Source: HGM13006 sp963650135 (lineage in GTDB: Bacteria; Bacillota; Clostridia; Oscillospirales; Oscillospiraceae). From it: a stretch of 64,000 nt of DNA. Positions 1 through 7,255 of this stretch are shown here, one piece after another. The translations under genes and the position numbers were made by a program. The notes under the pieces were generated by a model. That model was not told the origin of the DNA, made no database searches, and saw nothing but the letters and a program-made list of their open reading frames with translations. The stretch is from contig CAVJLG010000051.1 of assembly GCA_963650135.1 (NCBI GenBank), positions 10,300 through 74,299 on the forward strand, read 5' to 3'. Every line of letters starts with the position of its first letter. The stretch's first letter is position 1.

Positions 1-461
1 TTATGCGCGGCACCGCAGAGCATCTGTTTTCTCCTGCCCGCGCTGCCACAAGGGAGACGCTGGCGGTGACGCTATATCGCATTGCAGGCAGCCCGGAAGT
101 GACCCTTGGGAGTTTTACCGATGTGACCGGCAATTTAGATGCCATCAGTTGGGCCGTGGAGCATACGGTGCTGGCGGGAAACGGGGAATTTCATCCCAAA
201 CAGAGCCTTACGCGGCAGAAGCTTGCAATGGCGCTGTTCCGCTATTATACAGAGGTTGCGGAGAAAGAGGTCACGGCGCTGACCGGCGTTGGCGGTTATC
301 CGGACCGGGAAGCACTGTCGGACGATGCAGCAGCGGCCTTTGGCTGGGCACTGCATCAGGGGCTGCTTGCGGCGGAGGATGGCGCGCTTCGGCCCAATGG
401 ACTGGTGTCCCGGGGGCAGCTGGCAAAGAGCTTGGCAAAATTCCTACAAATCATCGGCTAA
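1..461 (+). CDS. S-layer homology (SLH) domain protein, C-terminal part
   Basis: The reading frame is open at the left edge, so only the last ~153 residues are seen. They hold at least two SLH-like repeats: one containing FTDVTGNL...AISWAVEHTVL, and a last one with YPDREALSDDAAAAFGWALH and VSRGQLAKSLAKFL. SLH repeats anchor exported proteins to cell-wall secondary polymers, so this is the wall-binding tail of a surface protein. Its function cannot be judged because the N-terminal part lies outside. The stop codon is followed by a short intergenic stretch with the aroF promoter and no clear terminator. Confidence 0.75.
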   Translation, partial: MRGTAEHLFSPARAATRETLAVTLYRIAGSPEVTLGSFTDVTGNLDAISWAVEHTVLAGNGEFHPKQSLTRQKLAMALFRYYTEVAEKEVTALTGVGGYPDREALSDDAAAAFGWALHQGLLAAEDGALRPNGLVSRGQLAKSLAKFLQIIG

Positions 462-500
462 TTTTCGCTGAAAGTTATGATACTTTAACGCATAAATGCG

Positions 501-529
501 TTGCATTATTGAATTACTTGTGCTATAAT
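501..529 (+). promoter_or_regulatory. Promoter of aroF (TTGCAT-N17-TATAAT)
   Basis: TTGCAT at 501-506 and a perfect TATAAT at 524-529 with 17 bases between. The predicted start of transcription is about 30 bases before the aroF start codon. Confidence 0.75.
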
Positions 530-566
530 CATTCCACAAATGAAAGATAGAAAGGCATGAATACCC

Positions 567-1607
567 ATGGATACCCTAAAGAACATGAAATTTCTCCGGA
601 AGCTTCCCACCCCGGAAGAGGTGCAGCAGTCCATTCCCCTGTCCAAAGAAGGGGCAGCGGCCAAGGCAAAGCGCGACCAGGAGATTGCAAATATTTTTTC
701 CGGCAAGGATGATCGAATCCTGCTGATTATCGGCCCCTGCTCGGCGGATCGGGAGGATGCGGTGCTGGAGTATATCCATCGGCTGGTTCCCATTCAGGAA
801 AAGGTCAAGGATAAGATTTTGATGGTGCCCCGGATTTACACCAATAAGCCCCGCACCACCGGCGACGGCTATAAGGGCATCGCCTCCCAGCCGGACCCCA
901 CGGAGCAGCCCGATATGGTCAAGGGCCTGATCTCCATGCGGCATATGCATGTGCGGGCGGTCAATGAAACCGGCTTTACCTGCGCCGATGAGATGCTCTA
1001 TCCCGGCAACGACGGTTATCTGGCGGATGTGCTGAGCTATGTGGCCGTGGGCGCACGCTCGGTGGAGAACCAGCAGCATCGTCTGGTGGCCAGCGGTCTG
1101 GCGGTGCCGGTGGGCATGAAGAACCCCACCTCCGGCGACCTGAGCGTGATGCTCAACTCTATTACTGCGGCCCAGCATCCCCATGTGCTGTCCTATTGCA
1201 GCTGGGAGGTGGAGACGCAGGGCAATCCCTTGGCCCACGCCATTCTCCGGGGCTATGTGGACAACACCGGACGGACTCGGCCCAACTACCACTATGAGGA
1301 CCTGATGGGCCTTTACGAGCAGTATCAGGCCAAAAATCTTCAGAACATGGCGGTAATTGTGGATACCAACCACGCAAACTCCGGTAAGAATCACCTCCAG
1401 CAGCCCCGCATCGTCAACGAGGTGATGCATGCCTGCCGCCATTCCGGTGAAATCCGCGGCATGGTCAAGGGCTTTATGGTGGAGAGCTATCTGGAGGACG
1501 GCAATCAGAAGGTGGGCGAGGGCATCTATGGCAAGTCCATCACCGATCCTTGCCTGGGCTGGGAAAAGACCGAGAAGATGATTTTCGAGCTGGCAGACCA
1601 GCTGTAA
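567..1607 (+). CDS. aroF: 3-deoxy-7-phosphoheptulonate synthase (DAHP synthase, type I AroFGH)
   Basis: Catalyses condensation of phosphoenolpyruvate and erythrose 4-phosphate, the first step of the shikimate pathway. The 346 residues match the usual length of the AroF/G/H family. Visible motifs: IIGPCSA near residue 55, the substrate loop RIYTNKPRTTGDGYKG near 89, VGARSVENQQHR, VDTNHANSGK (metal and phosphate binding), MVESYLEDGNQ, and the family ending YGKSITDPCLGWE. The start at 567 follows an AGAAAGG ribosome site; an ATG ten bases upstream is in another frame. The extra length over the short catalytic barrel suggests feedback control by an aromatic amino acid, as in E. coli AroG, but the controlling amino acid cannot be told from sequence. 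Confidence 0.93.
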   Translation: MDTLKNMKFLRKLPTPEEVQQSIPLSKEGAAAKAKRDQEIANIFSGKDDRILLIIGPCSADREDAVLEYIHRLVPIQEKVKDKILMVPRIYTNKPRTTGDGYKGIASQPDPTEQPDMVKGLISMRHMHVRAVNETGFTCADEMLYPGNDGYLADVLSYVAVGARSVENQQHRLVASGLAVPVGMKNPTSGDLSVMLNSITAAQHPHVLSYCSWEVETQGNPLAHAILRGYVDNTGRTRPNYHYEDLMGLYEQYQAKNLQNMAVIVDTNHANSGKNHLQQPRIVNEVMHACRHSGEIRGMVKGFMVESYLEDGNQKVGEGIYGKSITDPCLGWEKTEKMIFELADQL

Positions 1608-1648
1608 AGTAAGCGTTCAAAAGAATTGGAACATTCCGCGGGGAAGGC

Positions 1649-1677
1649 TTGCATGTTTCCGGGCGGTGCGATATAAT
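1649..1677 (+). promoter_or_regulatory. Promoter of the cytidylate-kinase-like gene
   Basis: TTGCAT at 1649-1654 and TATAAT at 1672-1677, spacing 17. An in-frame ATG at 1676 overlaps the -10 box, so translation more likely starts at 1709. Confidence 0.75.
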
Positions 1678-1708
1678 GGAAGTATCTCAAAGGGAAGGCT
1701 GTGATCCT

Positions 1709-2356
1709 ATGAAACAATATCCCATGATCACCATCAGCCGTCAGTACGGTACCGACGGACATCAGATTGCCAAGTTCCTTGCAGAAAAGCTGGGGATCCC
1801 CTTTTACGACAAGGACCTGATTTCCATCGCCTCGCGTGAGACTCGGTTTGCGGAGAAGGCCTTTGACGAGGCGGAGAAAACCGCAACGACTACCCTGGGC
1901 TATATGCTCAGTAACCGCAGCAACCGCAGCGTATATGGCATGCCGCTGAACGACCAGCTGTTTATGGTGCAGTCCGGCGTGATTCGCACCATTGCGGATA
2001 AGGGCCCGGCTGTGATTGTTGGACGGTGCGCCGACTATGTGCTCTCCGGCTATAAGCCCACCATCGACATTTTCCTTCAGGCCAGTACAGAGGCCCGGAC
2101 GAAGACTGTCATGGAGCGGGAAAACGTGTCGAAGAAGGAAGCGCAGACCCGGATTGCCCGGATGGATAAGTCCCGCGCAACCTATTATAACTACTATACC
2201 GACCAGAAGTGGAGCGACCTCAACAACTATGACATCGCGTTGAACGTCAGCCACTTAACCGCTGAAGAGGCGGCTGGCTTGCTGGCAACCTTCATCAACC
2301 AGGTGGTGGAGAAAACCAGCCTGGTGGAAGAGGAAGCCCAGGAAGAGCAGAAATAA
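1709..2356 (+). CDS. Cytidylate kinase-like family protein
   Basis: The 215-residue protein starts MKQYPMITISRQYGTDGHQ, with the glycine-poor nucleotide-binding start typical of the cytidylate-kinase-2 family common in Firmicutes, and continues with IAKFLAEKLGIPFYDKDLI. A later AVIVGRCADYVL segment and R-rich MDKSRATYYNYYTDQKW segment fit the lid and CMP-binding regions. The family is P-loop-like, but the true substrate is unknown and it is not the housekeeping Cmk. ATG 1709 is chosen because it lies behind AAGGGAAGG and downstream of the predicted transcription start. It stands alone between its own promoter and a strong terminator. Confidence 0.8.
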   Translation: MKQYPMITISRQYGTDGHQIAKFLAEKLGIPFYDKDLISIASRETRFAEKAFDEAEKTATTTLGYMLSNRSNRSVYGMPLNDQLFMVQSGVIRTIADKGPAVIVGRCADYVLSGYKPTIDIFLQASTEARTKTVMERENVSKKEAQTRIARMDKSRATYYNYYTDQKWSDLNNYDIALNVSHLTAEEAAGLLATFINQVVEKTSLVEEEAQEEQK

Positions 2357-2365
2357 TCTACATAG

Positions 2366-2404
2366 AACAGGCCGCTGCATGGGTTTGTGCAGCGGCCTGT
2401 TTTG
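2366..2404 (+). terminator. Intrinsic terminator
   Basis: Perfect 13-base stem (ACAGGCCGCTGCA at 2367-2379 with its complement at 2388-2400), 8-base loop, then TTTT. It closes the kinase-like gene. Confidence 0.88.
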
Positions 2405-2433
2405 CATTTGAAAGCGGATTGCGTCGAGAACGG

Positions 2434-2462
2434 TTGCATTTTACGGAGAATTCTAGTATACT
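2434..2462 (+). promoter_or_regulatory. Promoter of iorAB (TTGCAT-N17-TATACT)
   Basis: TTGCAT at 2434-2439 and TATACT at 2457-2462 with 17 bases between, giving a 5' leader of about 60 bases before iorA. Confidence 0.7.
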
Positions 2463-2528
2463 TAACTAACAACATAACGCATTACATCCATAAAGTATCG
2501 GATCGTGCCGGAAAGGACGGAACTGAGT

Positions 2529-4259
2529 TTGAAAGAATTATACATCGGCAATGCGGCGGTCAGCCGGGGACTTTATGAGGCTGGATGCAGTCTGATCTCC
2601 AGCTATCCGGGTACGCCCTCCACGGAAATTACCGAGGAAGCGGCCAAATATCCTGAAATTTATGCAGAATGGGCCCCAAACGAGAAGGTAGCCTTGGAAA
2701 CGGCCTTTGGCGCATCCCTGGCGGGGGTTCGCAGCTGCTGTGCCATGAAGCATGTGGGATTGAATGTGGCGGCAGACCCGCTGTTTACCCTGTCCTATAC
2801 CGGCGTCAACGGCGGCATTGTCATCTGTGTGGCAGACGACCCGGGTATGCATTCCTCCCAGAACGAGCAGGATTCCCGGCACTATGCCATTGCGGCCAAG
2901 GTGCCCATGCTGGAGCCCTCGGATTCCGCAGAGGCCAAGGCATTTGCCAAGGCGGCCTTTGAACTGTCAGAGGAATACGATACGCCGGTGATCCTGCGGA
3001 TGTGCACCCGAATTTCCCATTCCCAGAGCATCATTGAGCTGGAGGAGCGCGTGGTTCCGCCGAAGAAGCCCTATGAGAGAAACGTTGCCAAGTACGTTAT
3101 GATGCCTGCCTATGCCATTGCCCGGCATCCCAAGGTGGAGGCCCGGACGGAAGCGCTGCGGCAATTGGCAGAGAACTGTCCCTATAACCGGGTGGAGATG
3201 GGCGGCACGCAGCTAGGCATCATCACCTCCGGCACCTGCTATCAGTATGTGAAAGAGGTGTTTGGTAACAGCGTCAGCGTATTGAAGCTGGGTATGCTGA
3301 ACCCGTTGCCAATCGATTTGATTCGGAACTTTGCCGAGAAGGTAGACCGTCTGGTGGTGGTAGAAGAGCTGGACGGCATCATTGAGCGCCACTGTAAGGC
3401 CCTGGGACTCCAGGTGGAGGGAAAAAATCTGTTCCCGCCCCTGGGGGAGTTCTCTCAGAAAACCGTGGCAAAGGCGTTTGGACTGCCGGAGAAGCCTACC
3501 CTGTCCATTGATACCGGTATCCCGGCCCGTCCGCCTATGATGTGCGCCGGATGTCCGCACCGGGGAATGTACTATACCCTGGCGAAGAACAAGTGCACAG
3601 TCATCGGCGATATCGGCTGCTATACCCTGGGGGCCCAGGCACCGCTGAGCTCTGTGGATTCCACCCTTTGCATGGGCGCATCGGTATCCGGGCTTCACGG
3701 CTTTAACAAGGCCATGGGCCAGGAGGGGGAGCAGCATACCGTGGGCGTAATTGGCGATTCCACTTTCATTCACTCCGGCGTAACGGGCCTCATCAACATT
3801 GCCTATAACGGCTCTAATTCCACCGTGATTATTTTGGATAACTCTATCACCGGCATGACCGGCCATCAGCAGAACCCCACCACCGGCTACAACATCAAGG
3901 GCGATCCTGCCGGAAAAATCGATCTGGAGAGCCTGTGCCGGTCAATTGGCATTCGTCGAGTGCGGGTGGTAGACCCTTACGATCTTGCCCAGTGCGATGC
4001 GGTGCTGAAGGAAGAACTGGCTGCGCCGGAGCCCTCGGTGATTATCTCCCGTCGGCCCTGCGTGCTGCTGAAATATGTAAAAACAAAGCCCGCGCTGCAT
4101 GTAGATCAGGATAAGTGCCGGGGCTGCAAAAAATGCATGGGCTTTGGTTGCCCGGCCATTGCCATGCACGGGAAAAAGGCGGCGGTGGATCCGACGCTGT
4201 GCGTTGGCTGCGGCGTATGTCAGCAGATTTGCCCCTTTGACGCATTTGGGGAGGTGTGA
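2529..4259 (+). CDS. iorA: Indolepyruvate ferredoxin oxidoreductase, alpha subunit
   Basis: Thiamine-pyrophosphate enzyme that oxidatively decarboxylates aryl-pyruvates (from Trp, Phe, Tyr) to aryl-acetyl-CoA, passing electrons to ferredoxin. About 576 residues, normal for IorA. Visible parts: N-terminal pyrimidine domain (ISSYPGTPSTEITEE), CAGCPHRGMYYTL, the TPP site GDIGCYTLGAQAP near residue 360 with ILDNSITGMTGHQ, and two C-terminal [4Fe-4S] motifs, CRGCKKCMGFGCP and CVGCGVCQQICPF. A TTG at 2529 behind AAAGGA is chosen as start because KELYIGNAAVSRG matches the family N-terminus; a GTG at 2505 without a clear ribosome site is the alternative. It is followed after two bases by iorB. Confidence 0.92.
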   Translation: MKELYIGNAAVSRGLYEAGCSLISSYPGTPSTEITEEAAKYPEIYAEWAPNEKVALETAFGASLAGVRSCCAMKHVGLNVAADPLFTLSYTGVNGGIVICVADDPGMHSSQNEQDSRHYAIAAKVPMLEPSDSAEAKAFAKAAFELSEEYDTPVILRMCTRISHSQSIIELEERVVPPKKPYERNVAKYVMMPAYAIARHPKVEARTEALRQLAENCPYNRVEMGGTQLGIITSGTCYQYVKEVFGNSVSVLKLGMLNPLPIDLIRNFAEKVDRLVVVEELDGIIERHCKALGLQVEGKNLFPPLGEFSQKTVAKAFGLPEKPTLSIDTGIPARPPMMCAGCPHRGMYYTLAKNKCTVIGDIGCYTLGAQAPLSSVDSTLCMGASVSGLHGFNKAMGQEGEQHTVGVIGDSTFIHSGVTGLINIAYNGSNSTVIILDNSITGMTGHQQNPTTGYNIKGDPAGKIDLESLCRSIGIRRVRVVDPYDLAQCDAVLKEELAAPEPSVIISRRPCVLLKYVKTKPALHVDQDKCRGCKKCMGFGCPAIAMHGKKAAVDPTLCVGCGVCQQICPFDAFGEV

Positions 4260-4261
4260 CC

Positions 4262-4834
4262 ATGGAGACGAAAAGCATTATGATTGTGGGCGTAGGCGGT
4301 CAGGGCAGCCTGCTTGCCAGTAAGCTGTTGGGACGGCTGCTGGTGGACGAGGGCTATGACGTCAAGGTGTCTGAGGTCCACGGAATGAGCCAGCGAGGCG
4401 GCAGCGTGGTGACCTATGTGCGCTTTGGGGACAAGGTCTATTCGCCCATTATCGACACCGGCGAGGCGGACCTGATTGTGTCCTTCGAGAAAATCGAGGC
4501 AGCCCGGTGGCTGTCCAATCTCAAGCCCCAGGGCGTGATTGTGGTGAATACCCAGCAGGTGGACCCTATGCCAGTGATTATCGGCGCGGCGGAATATCCA
4601 TCCGGCGTACTGCCCGAAATGGAGGCGGCAGGGGCGAAGATCGATGCGGTGGATGCATTGACCCTGGCCGAGCAGGCAGGTTCCGCAAAAGCGGCCAATA
4701 TTGTGCTCATGGGTCGGGTGGCAAAGTATTTCGACATCCCCTATGAAAAATGGATTGCAGCCATTGAGAACACCGTGGCCCCCAAATTTGTGGAGCTGAA
4801 CAAGCGAGCATTTGAATTGGGCTATCATGCGTAA
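4262..4834 (+). CDS. iorB: Indolepyruvate ferredoxin oxidoreductase, beta subunit
   Basis: The 190-residue partner of IorA, belonging to the pyruvate-ferredoxin-oxidoreductase gamma-domain family. It starts METKSIMIVGVGGQGSLLASKLLG, with the GVGGQG turn at residues 9-14, and carries SEVHGMSQRGGSV, the family signature. The ATG at 4262 follows GGAGG with a 7-base gap; a GTG at 4256 is less likely. Two bases separate it from iorA, so the two are translated together. It ends before a bidirectional terminator. Confidence 0.92.
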   Translation: METKSIMIVGVGGQGSLLASKLLGRLLVDEGYDVKVSEVHGMSQRGGSVVTYVRFGDKVYSPIIDTGEADLIVSFEKIEAARWLSNLKPQGVIVVNTQQVDPMPVIIGAAEYPSGVLPEMEAAGAKIDAVDALTLAEQAGSAKAANIVLMGRVAKYFDIPYEKWIAAIENTVAPKFVELNKRAFELGYHA

Positions 4835-4845
4835 AATGTGAAAAA

Positions 4846-4880
4846 GCGGCGGCTTGACATCGTTGTCAGGCCGCCGTTTT
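4846..4880. terminator. Bidirectional terminator between iorB and the HD gene
   Basis: Stem CGGCGGC (4847-4853) with GCCGCCG (4870-4876), extended inside by TGACA/TGTCA. It is flanked by AAAAA on the left and TTTT on the right, so it can stop transcription from both convergent genes. Confidence 0.85.
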
Positions 4881-4893
4881 GCGATCATTCTAT

Positions 4894-5472
4894 TTATTCG
4901 CCGTGCTCAAATACCCGAAGCCGCAGCTGGTGAAACTCTCGATATGCGTCGGTATTGGAGAGCTTCGACAGGGCGCATTCCAGCCGGTAATAATACCAAG
5001 ACTGCTTGGCGCGGCTTTTCTGATGGAAAAATTCCCAGAGATCGTCGCCGTATTCCTCATAATCCCGGGCGATGCCGCGGAGATTAGAGAGCTTATCCGC
5101 CAGATAAATCTGTGCCACGGCCAAGTCGGTGCTTTCCTCCAGCGCGGCGATGGTTTCTTCTTTCCGCACCAGCCAGGTGTCCTCGGGGGGCAGATCAGGC
5201 CGCTTATTTTCACTCATGGCCTGCACCAAAGAGGCAATGCGGCTGTCAAATTTCGCTTCCAGGGCTTCGGCAGTCACGGCAGTATCCTCCACCACGTCGT
5301 GAAGAACTGCGGCGGCCAGCACCTCTTGGTCCTGGGTCATGGTTGCGGTGATAGCGGCAGCCTCAGTGCAGTGCAGAATATATGGCGTGTGTCCGTCTCG
5401 CCGCATGGCGCCGGCATGGGCCTTTGCAGCAAAGATAATGGCACGATCCAGTAGGGTGAGTTGTTCCTCCAT
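4894..5472 (-). CDS. HD-domain hydrolase, SpoT/MESH1-like
   Basis: 192 residues with the small stand-alone HD phosphohydrolase fold: AAKAHAGAMRRDGHTPYILH near the N-terminus, the metal HD pair in AAVLHDVVEDT, and LADKLSNLRGIARD. This order is that of single-domain (p)ppGpp hydrolase-like proteins; the true substrate is not shown. The start at 5472 sits 7 bases behind GGAGG. It is a single-gene unit on the minus strand with a TTGCAT-N16-TATAAT promoter. Confidence 0.78.
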   Translation of the reverse strand: MEEQLTLLDRAIIFAAKAHAGAMRRDGHTPYILHCTEAAAITATMTQDQEVLAAAVLHDVVEDTAVTAEALEAKFDSRIASLVQAMSENKRPDLPPEDTWLVRKEETIAALEESTDLAVAQIYLADKLSNLRGIARDYEEYGDDLWEFFHQKSRAKQSWYYYRLECALSKLSNTDAYREFHQLRLRVFEHGE

Positions 5473-5522
5473 AGTTTTTCCTCCATTGGGGCCTTGCCCC
5501 AGATTCCTCATTACAGGACAAC

Positions 5523-5550
5523 ATTATACGAGGTTTTTTCAAATATGCAA
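5523..5550 (-). promoter_or_regulatory. Promoter of the HD hydrolase gene
   Basis: On the minus strand TTGCAT (5545-5550) and TATAAT (5523-5528), spacing 16. Confidence 0.65.
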
Positions 5551-5579
5551 GATGTTTTTACGCATCTTTTTTGGACTAC

Positions 5580-5608
5580 TTGCAGAAAATCATTTGGGTG
5601 AGTATAAT
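5580..5608 (+). promoter_or_regulatory. Promoter of the 99-residue protein gene
   Basis: TTGCAG at 5580-5585 and TATAAT at 5603-5608, spacing 17. It is divergent from the HD-gene promoter about 30 bases to the left. Confidence 0.65.
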
Positions 5609-5641
5609 AAATAAAAAACGTGCAGGATTGCGAGGGATACC

Positions 5642-5941
5642 ATGGATCAGAAAGCAGAAAACGTGGTGCAGAATGTGGGTGCCATGGCGGAGGTTACCTC
5701 CGTGTTTTATAACAGCATCATCAAGCAGGTGCCCAAGGATGTAGCATTGGTGCTGACCCAGCATTTTATGGATATCACCATTGCGCGCCCGGTGAACGTC
5801 AACCTCAGTGCAGCTGCTGCGGCGGCAAAGGCCATAGAGGCGCAGCGCCGGGCCATGGAGAAGCGGCAGAACCCGCCCAAAGCGCCCGATACGCCGCCCC
5901 AGACGCCCCAAACGGAGGAGGAACCGCCGAAGACGGAATAA
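5642..5941 (+). CDS. Small hypothetical protein with proline-rich tail
   Basis: I do not recognise this 99-residue protein. The first ~55 residues look folded (VQNVGAMAEVTSVFYNSIIK then VPKDVALVLTQHFMDI). A poly-Ala helix and a charged, Pro/Thr/Glu-rich tail (from about residue 78) follow. There is no signal peptide or membrane segment, so it is probably cytosolic. Start ATG 5642 follows AGGGA by about 6 bases and lies behind a good promoter, which supports it as a real gene. Confidence 0.6.
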   Translation: MDQKAENVVQNVGAMAEVTSVFYNSIIKQVPKDVALVLTQHFMDITIARPVNVNLSAAAAAAKAIEAQRRAMEKRQNPPKAPDTPPQTPQTEEEPPKTE

Positions 5942-6016
5942 GGTCGTTTTTTGGAATTTACAAAATGTCCATATTTTCGTTAAAAAACGTCCATAAGTAC
6001 CCGGTATCATGAAATC

Positions 6017-6058
6017 ATCAAACAAAACCTCCACAGTTTGTTTGATACCCTTCCTTTT
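6017..6058 (+). terminator. Possible intrinsic terminator
   Basis: AT-rich stem ATCAAACAAA (6017-6026) with TTTGTTTGAT (6037-6046), 10-base loop, followed a few bases on by a T-rich run. Weak stem; probable end of the 99-residue gene transcript. Confidence 0.4.
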
Positions 6059-6093
6059 TCTCCTCTTTTTTTACTCCTTACATTTTCCTCGAG

Positions 6094-6127
6094 TACACCC
6101 GCAGATGAGTTATCATCTGCGGGTGTA
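6094..6127. other. Perfect 15-base inverted repeat
   Basis: TACACCCGCAGATGA (6094-6108) and its exact complement (6113-6127) around a GTTA loop. No T-run follows on either side, so it is not a standard terminator. It lies about 75 bases before the lipoprotein gene and may be an operator or an RNA hairpin in its leader. Confidence 0.6.
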
Positions 6128-6204
6128 TTCTGTATGTGGGCTGAGTAATTTTTCGGGATGCGGGCATACTGCATCTGTAGCAAACTTGCAGGAGGAAAAA
6201 TCAG

Positions 6205-6576
6205 ATGAATAAAAAGCAATCCCTTTTCCAGGCTGCGGTGGCAATGACGCTGATGCTGTGTCTTGCGGGCTGCGGCACAGAGAAAGACATGGGGTCCACC
6301 GTTTCGCCCAGCGCCAGTGTCAGCCCTTCGCCGGTGGTTACGGAGGATCGGGACAGCACCCGTGAGGATCGGGACAGCGGCGTGGAGGACAGCGCTGTGG
6401 ATCGGCCCAGCGCAGAGGAGCCCATGGATACGGAGACGCCCAGCAACGCGGAGACGCCCTCTAACGAAGACGAAGGCTCTCAGGCTGGGGAAGACATGAA
6501 GCAGGCCGGTGAGGATTTGGGCGACGCAGCCCAGAATGCCGGACGGAGCATTGAAAACGGCCTCAAGGGCCAATAA
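6205..6576 (+). CDS. Small lipoprotein, low complexity
   Basis: 123 residues. A basic start (MNKKQ), hydrophobic stretch and lipobox LAGC (Cys near residue 23) make a lipoprotein signal. The mature part is almost wholly disordered: Ser/Pro/Thr/Asp/Glu-rich, with short repeats EDRDS, ETPSN and QAGED, and a last amphipathic segment LGDAAQNAGRSIENGLKG resembling YtxH/stress-protein helices. It should be tethered to the outer face of the membrane. GGAGGA lies about 10 bases before the ATG. The function is unknown. Confidence 0.72.
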   Translation: MNKKQSLFQAAVAMTLMLCLAGCGTEKDMGSTVSPSASVSPSPVVTEDRDSTREDRDSGVEDSAVDRPSAEEPMDTETPSNAETPSNEDEGSQAGEDMKQAGEDLGDAAQNAGRSIENGLKGQ

Positions 6577-6626
6577 GCACTTTGGCGCGCTGTAAGAGAT
6601 TCTTGCGGCGCGCCGATGTTCTTTCC

Positions 6627-6655
6627 TTGATGACCTTGGGAGAATGTGATATAGT
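6627..6655 (+). promoter_or_regulatory. Promoter of the GNAT gene
   Basis: TTGATG at 6627-6632 and TATAGT at 6650-6655, spacing 17, just before an AGGGAGG ribosome site. Confidence 0.55.
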
Positions 6656-6680
6656 CGGGAAAACGAAGGGAGGAAATGAC

Positions 6681-7220
6681 ATGGAACTGGAAACCAAACG
6701 GCTGATTCTGCGTCCGTGGACCTTAGATGACGCAGGAGAGCTATACCGTTATGCCAAGGACCCGGATGTGGGGCCTGCCGCCGGATGGGAGCCCCATACC
6801 AGCGTGGAAAACAGCCGGGAGATCATCAAAACCGTATTGTCAGCGCCGGGAACTTTTGCGGTGGTTTTGAAGGAGACGGGCCTTCCCATTGGCAGTGTCG
6901 GCTATTTTCAGACGAAGGCACTGGGCAGTGAAACGGGTGAAATGGAAATGGGCTATTGGATCGGCAAGCCGTACTGGGGCAAGGGTTATGCACCGGAGGC
7001 AACGGAAGAACTGATCCGCTACTGCTTTACCGAGCTTCACTGCCCACGGGTTTGGTGCAGCCATTTTGACGGCAATGAGAAGTCCAAGCGCTGCATGGAA
7101 AAGTGCGGCTTTACTTATCACCATACGGAAAAGGATCTTGCGTGGGAAGTCACGGAAGAAATTAAGACGGTACATTTTGAATGCCTGACCCGGGAAGATT
7201 GGGAAAAAGCGCAGAAATAA
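6681..7220 (+). CDS. GNAT family N-acetyltransferase (RimJ/RimL-like)
   Basis: 179 residues starting MELETKRLILRPWTLDDAGE, the usual start of RimJ/RimL-type acetyltransferases. The acetyl-CoA-binding region is MEMGYWIGKPYWGKGYAPEA, followed by the family segment CSHFDGNEKSKRCMEKCGF. Such enzymes acetylate protein N-termini or small amines; the substrate cannot be told. The start at 6681 is 7 bases behind AGGGAGG. It is a one-gene unit. Confidence 0.85.
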   Translation: MELETKRLILRPWTLDDAGELYRYAKDPDVGPAAGWEPHTSVENSREIIKTVLSAPGTFAVVLKETGLPIGSVGYFQTKALGSETGEMEMGYWIGKPYWGKGYAPEATEELIRYCFTELHCPRVWCSHFDGNEKSKRCMEKCGFTYHHTEKDLAWEVTEEIKTVHFECLTREDWEKAQK

Positions 7221-7252
7221 AAGGAACCTCCGGAGCGATTCCGGAGGTCCTT
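7221..7252. terminator. Bidirectional terminator
   Basis: Stem CCTCCGGA (7227-7234) with TCCGGAGG (7240-7247), extended by AGGA/TCCT around one bulged base. It lies between convergent genes; the T-run is modest on the plus strand. Confidence 0.7.
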
Positions 7253-7255
7253 GTG

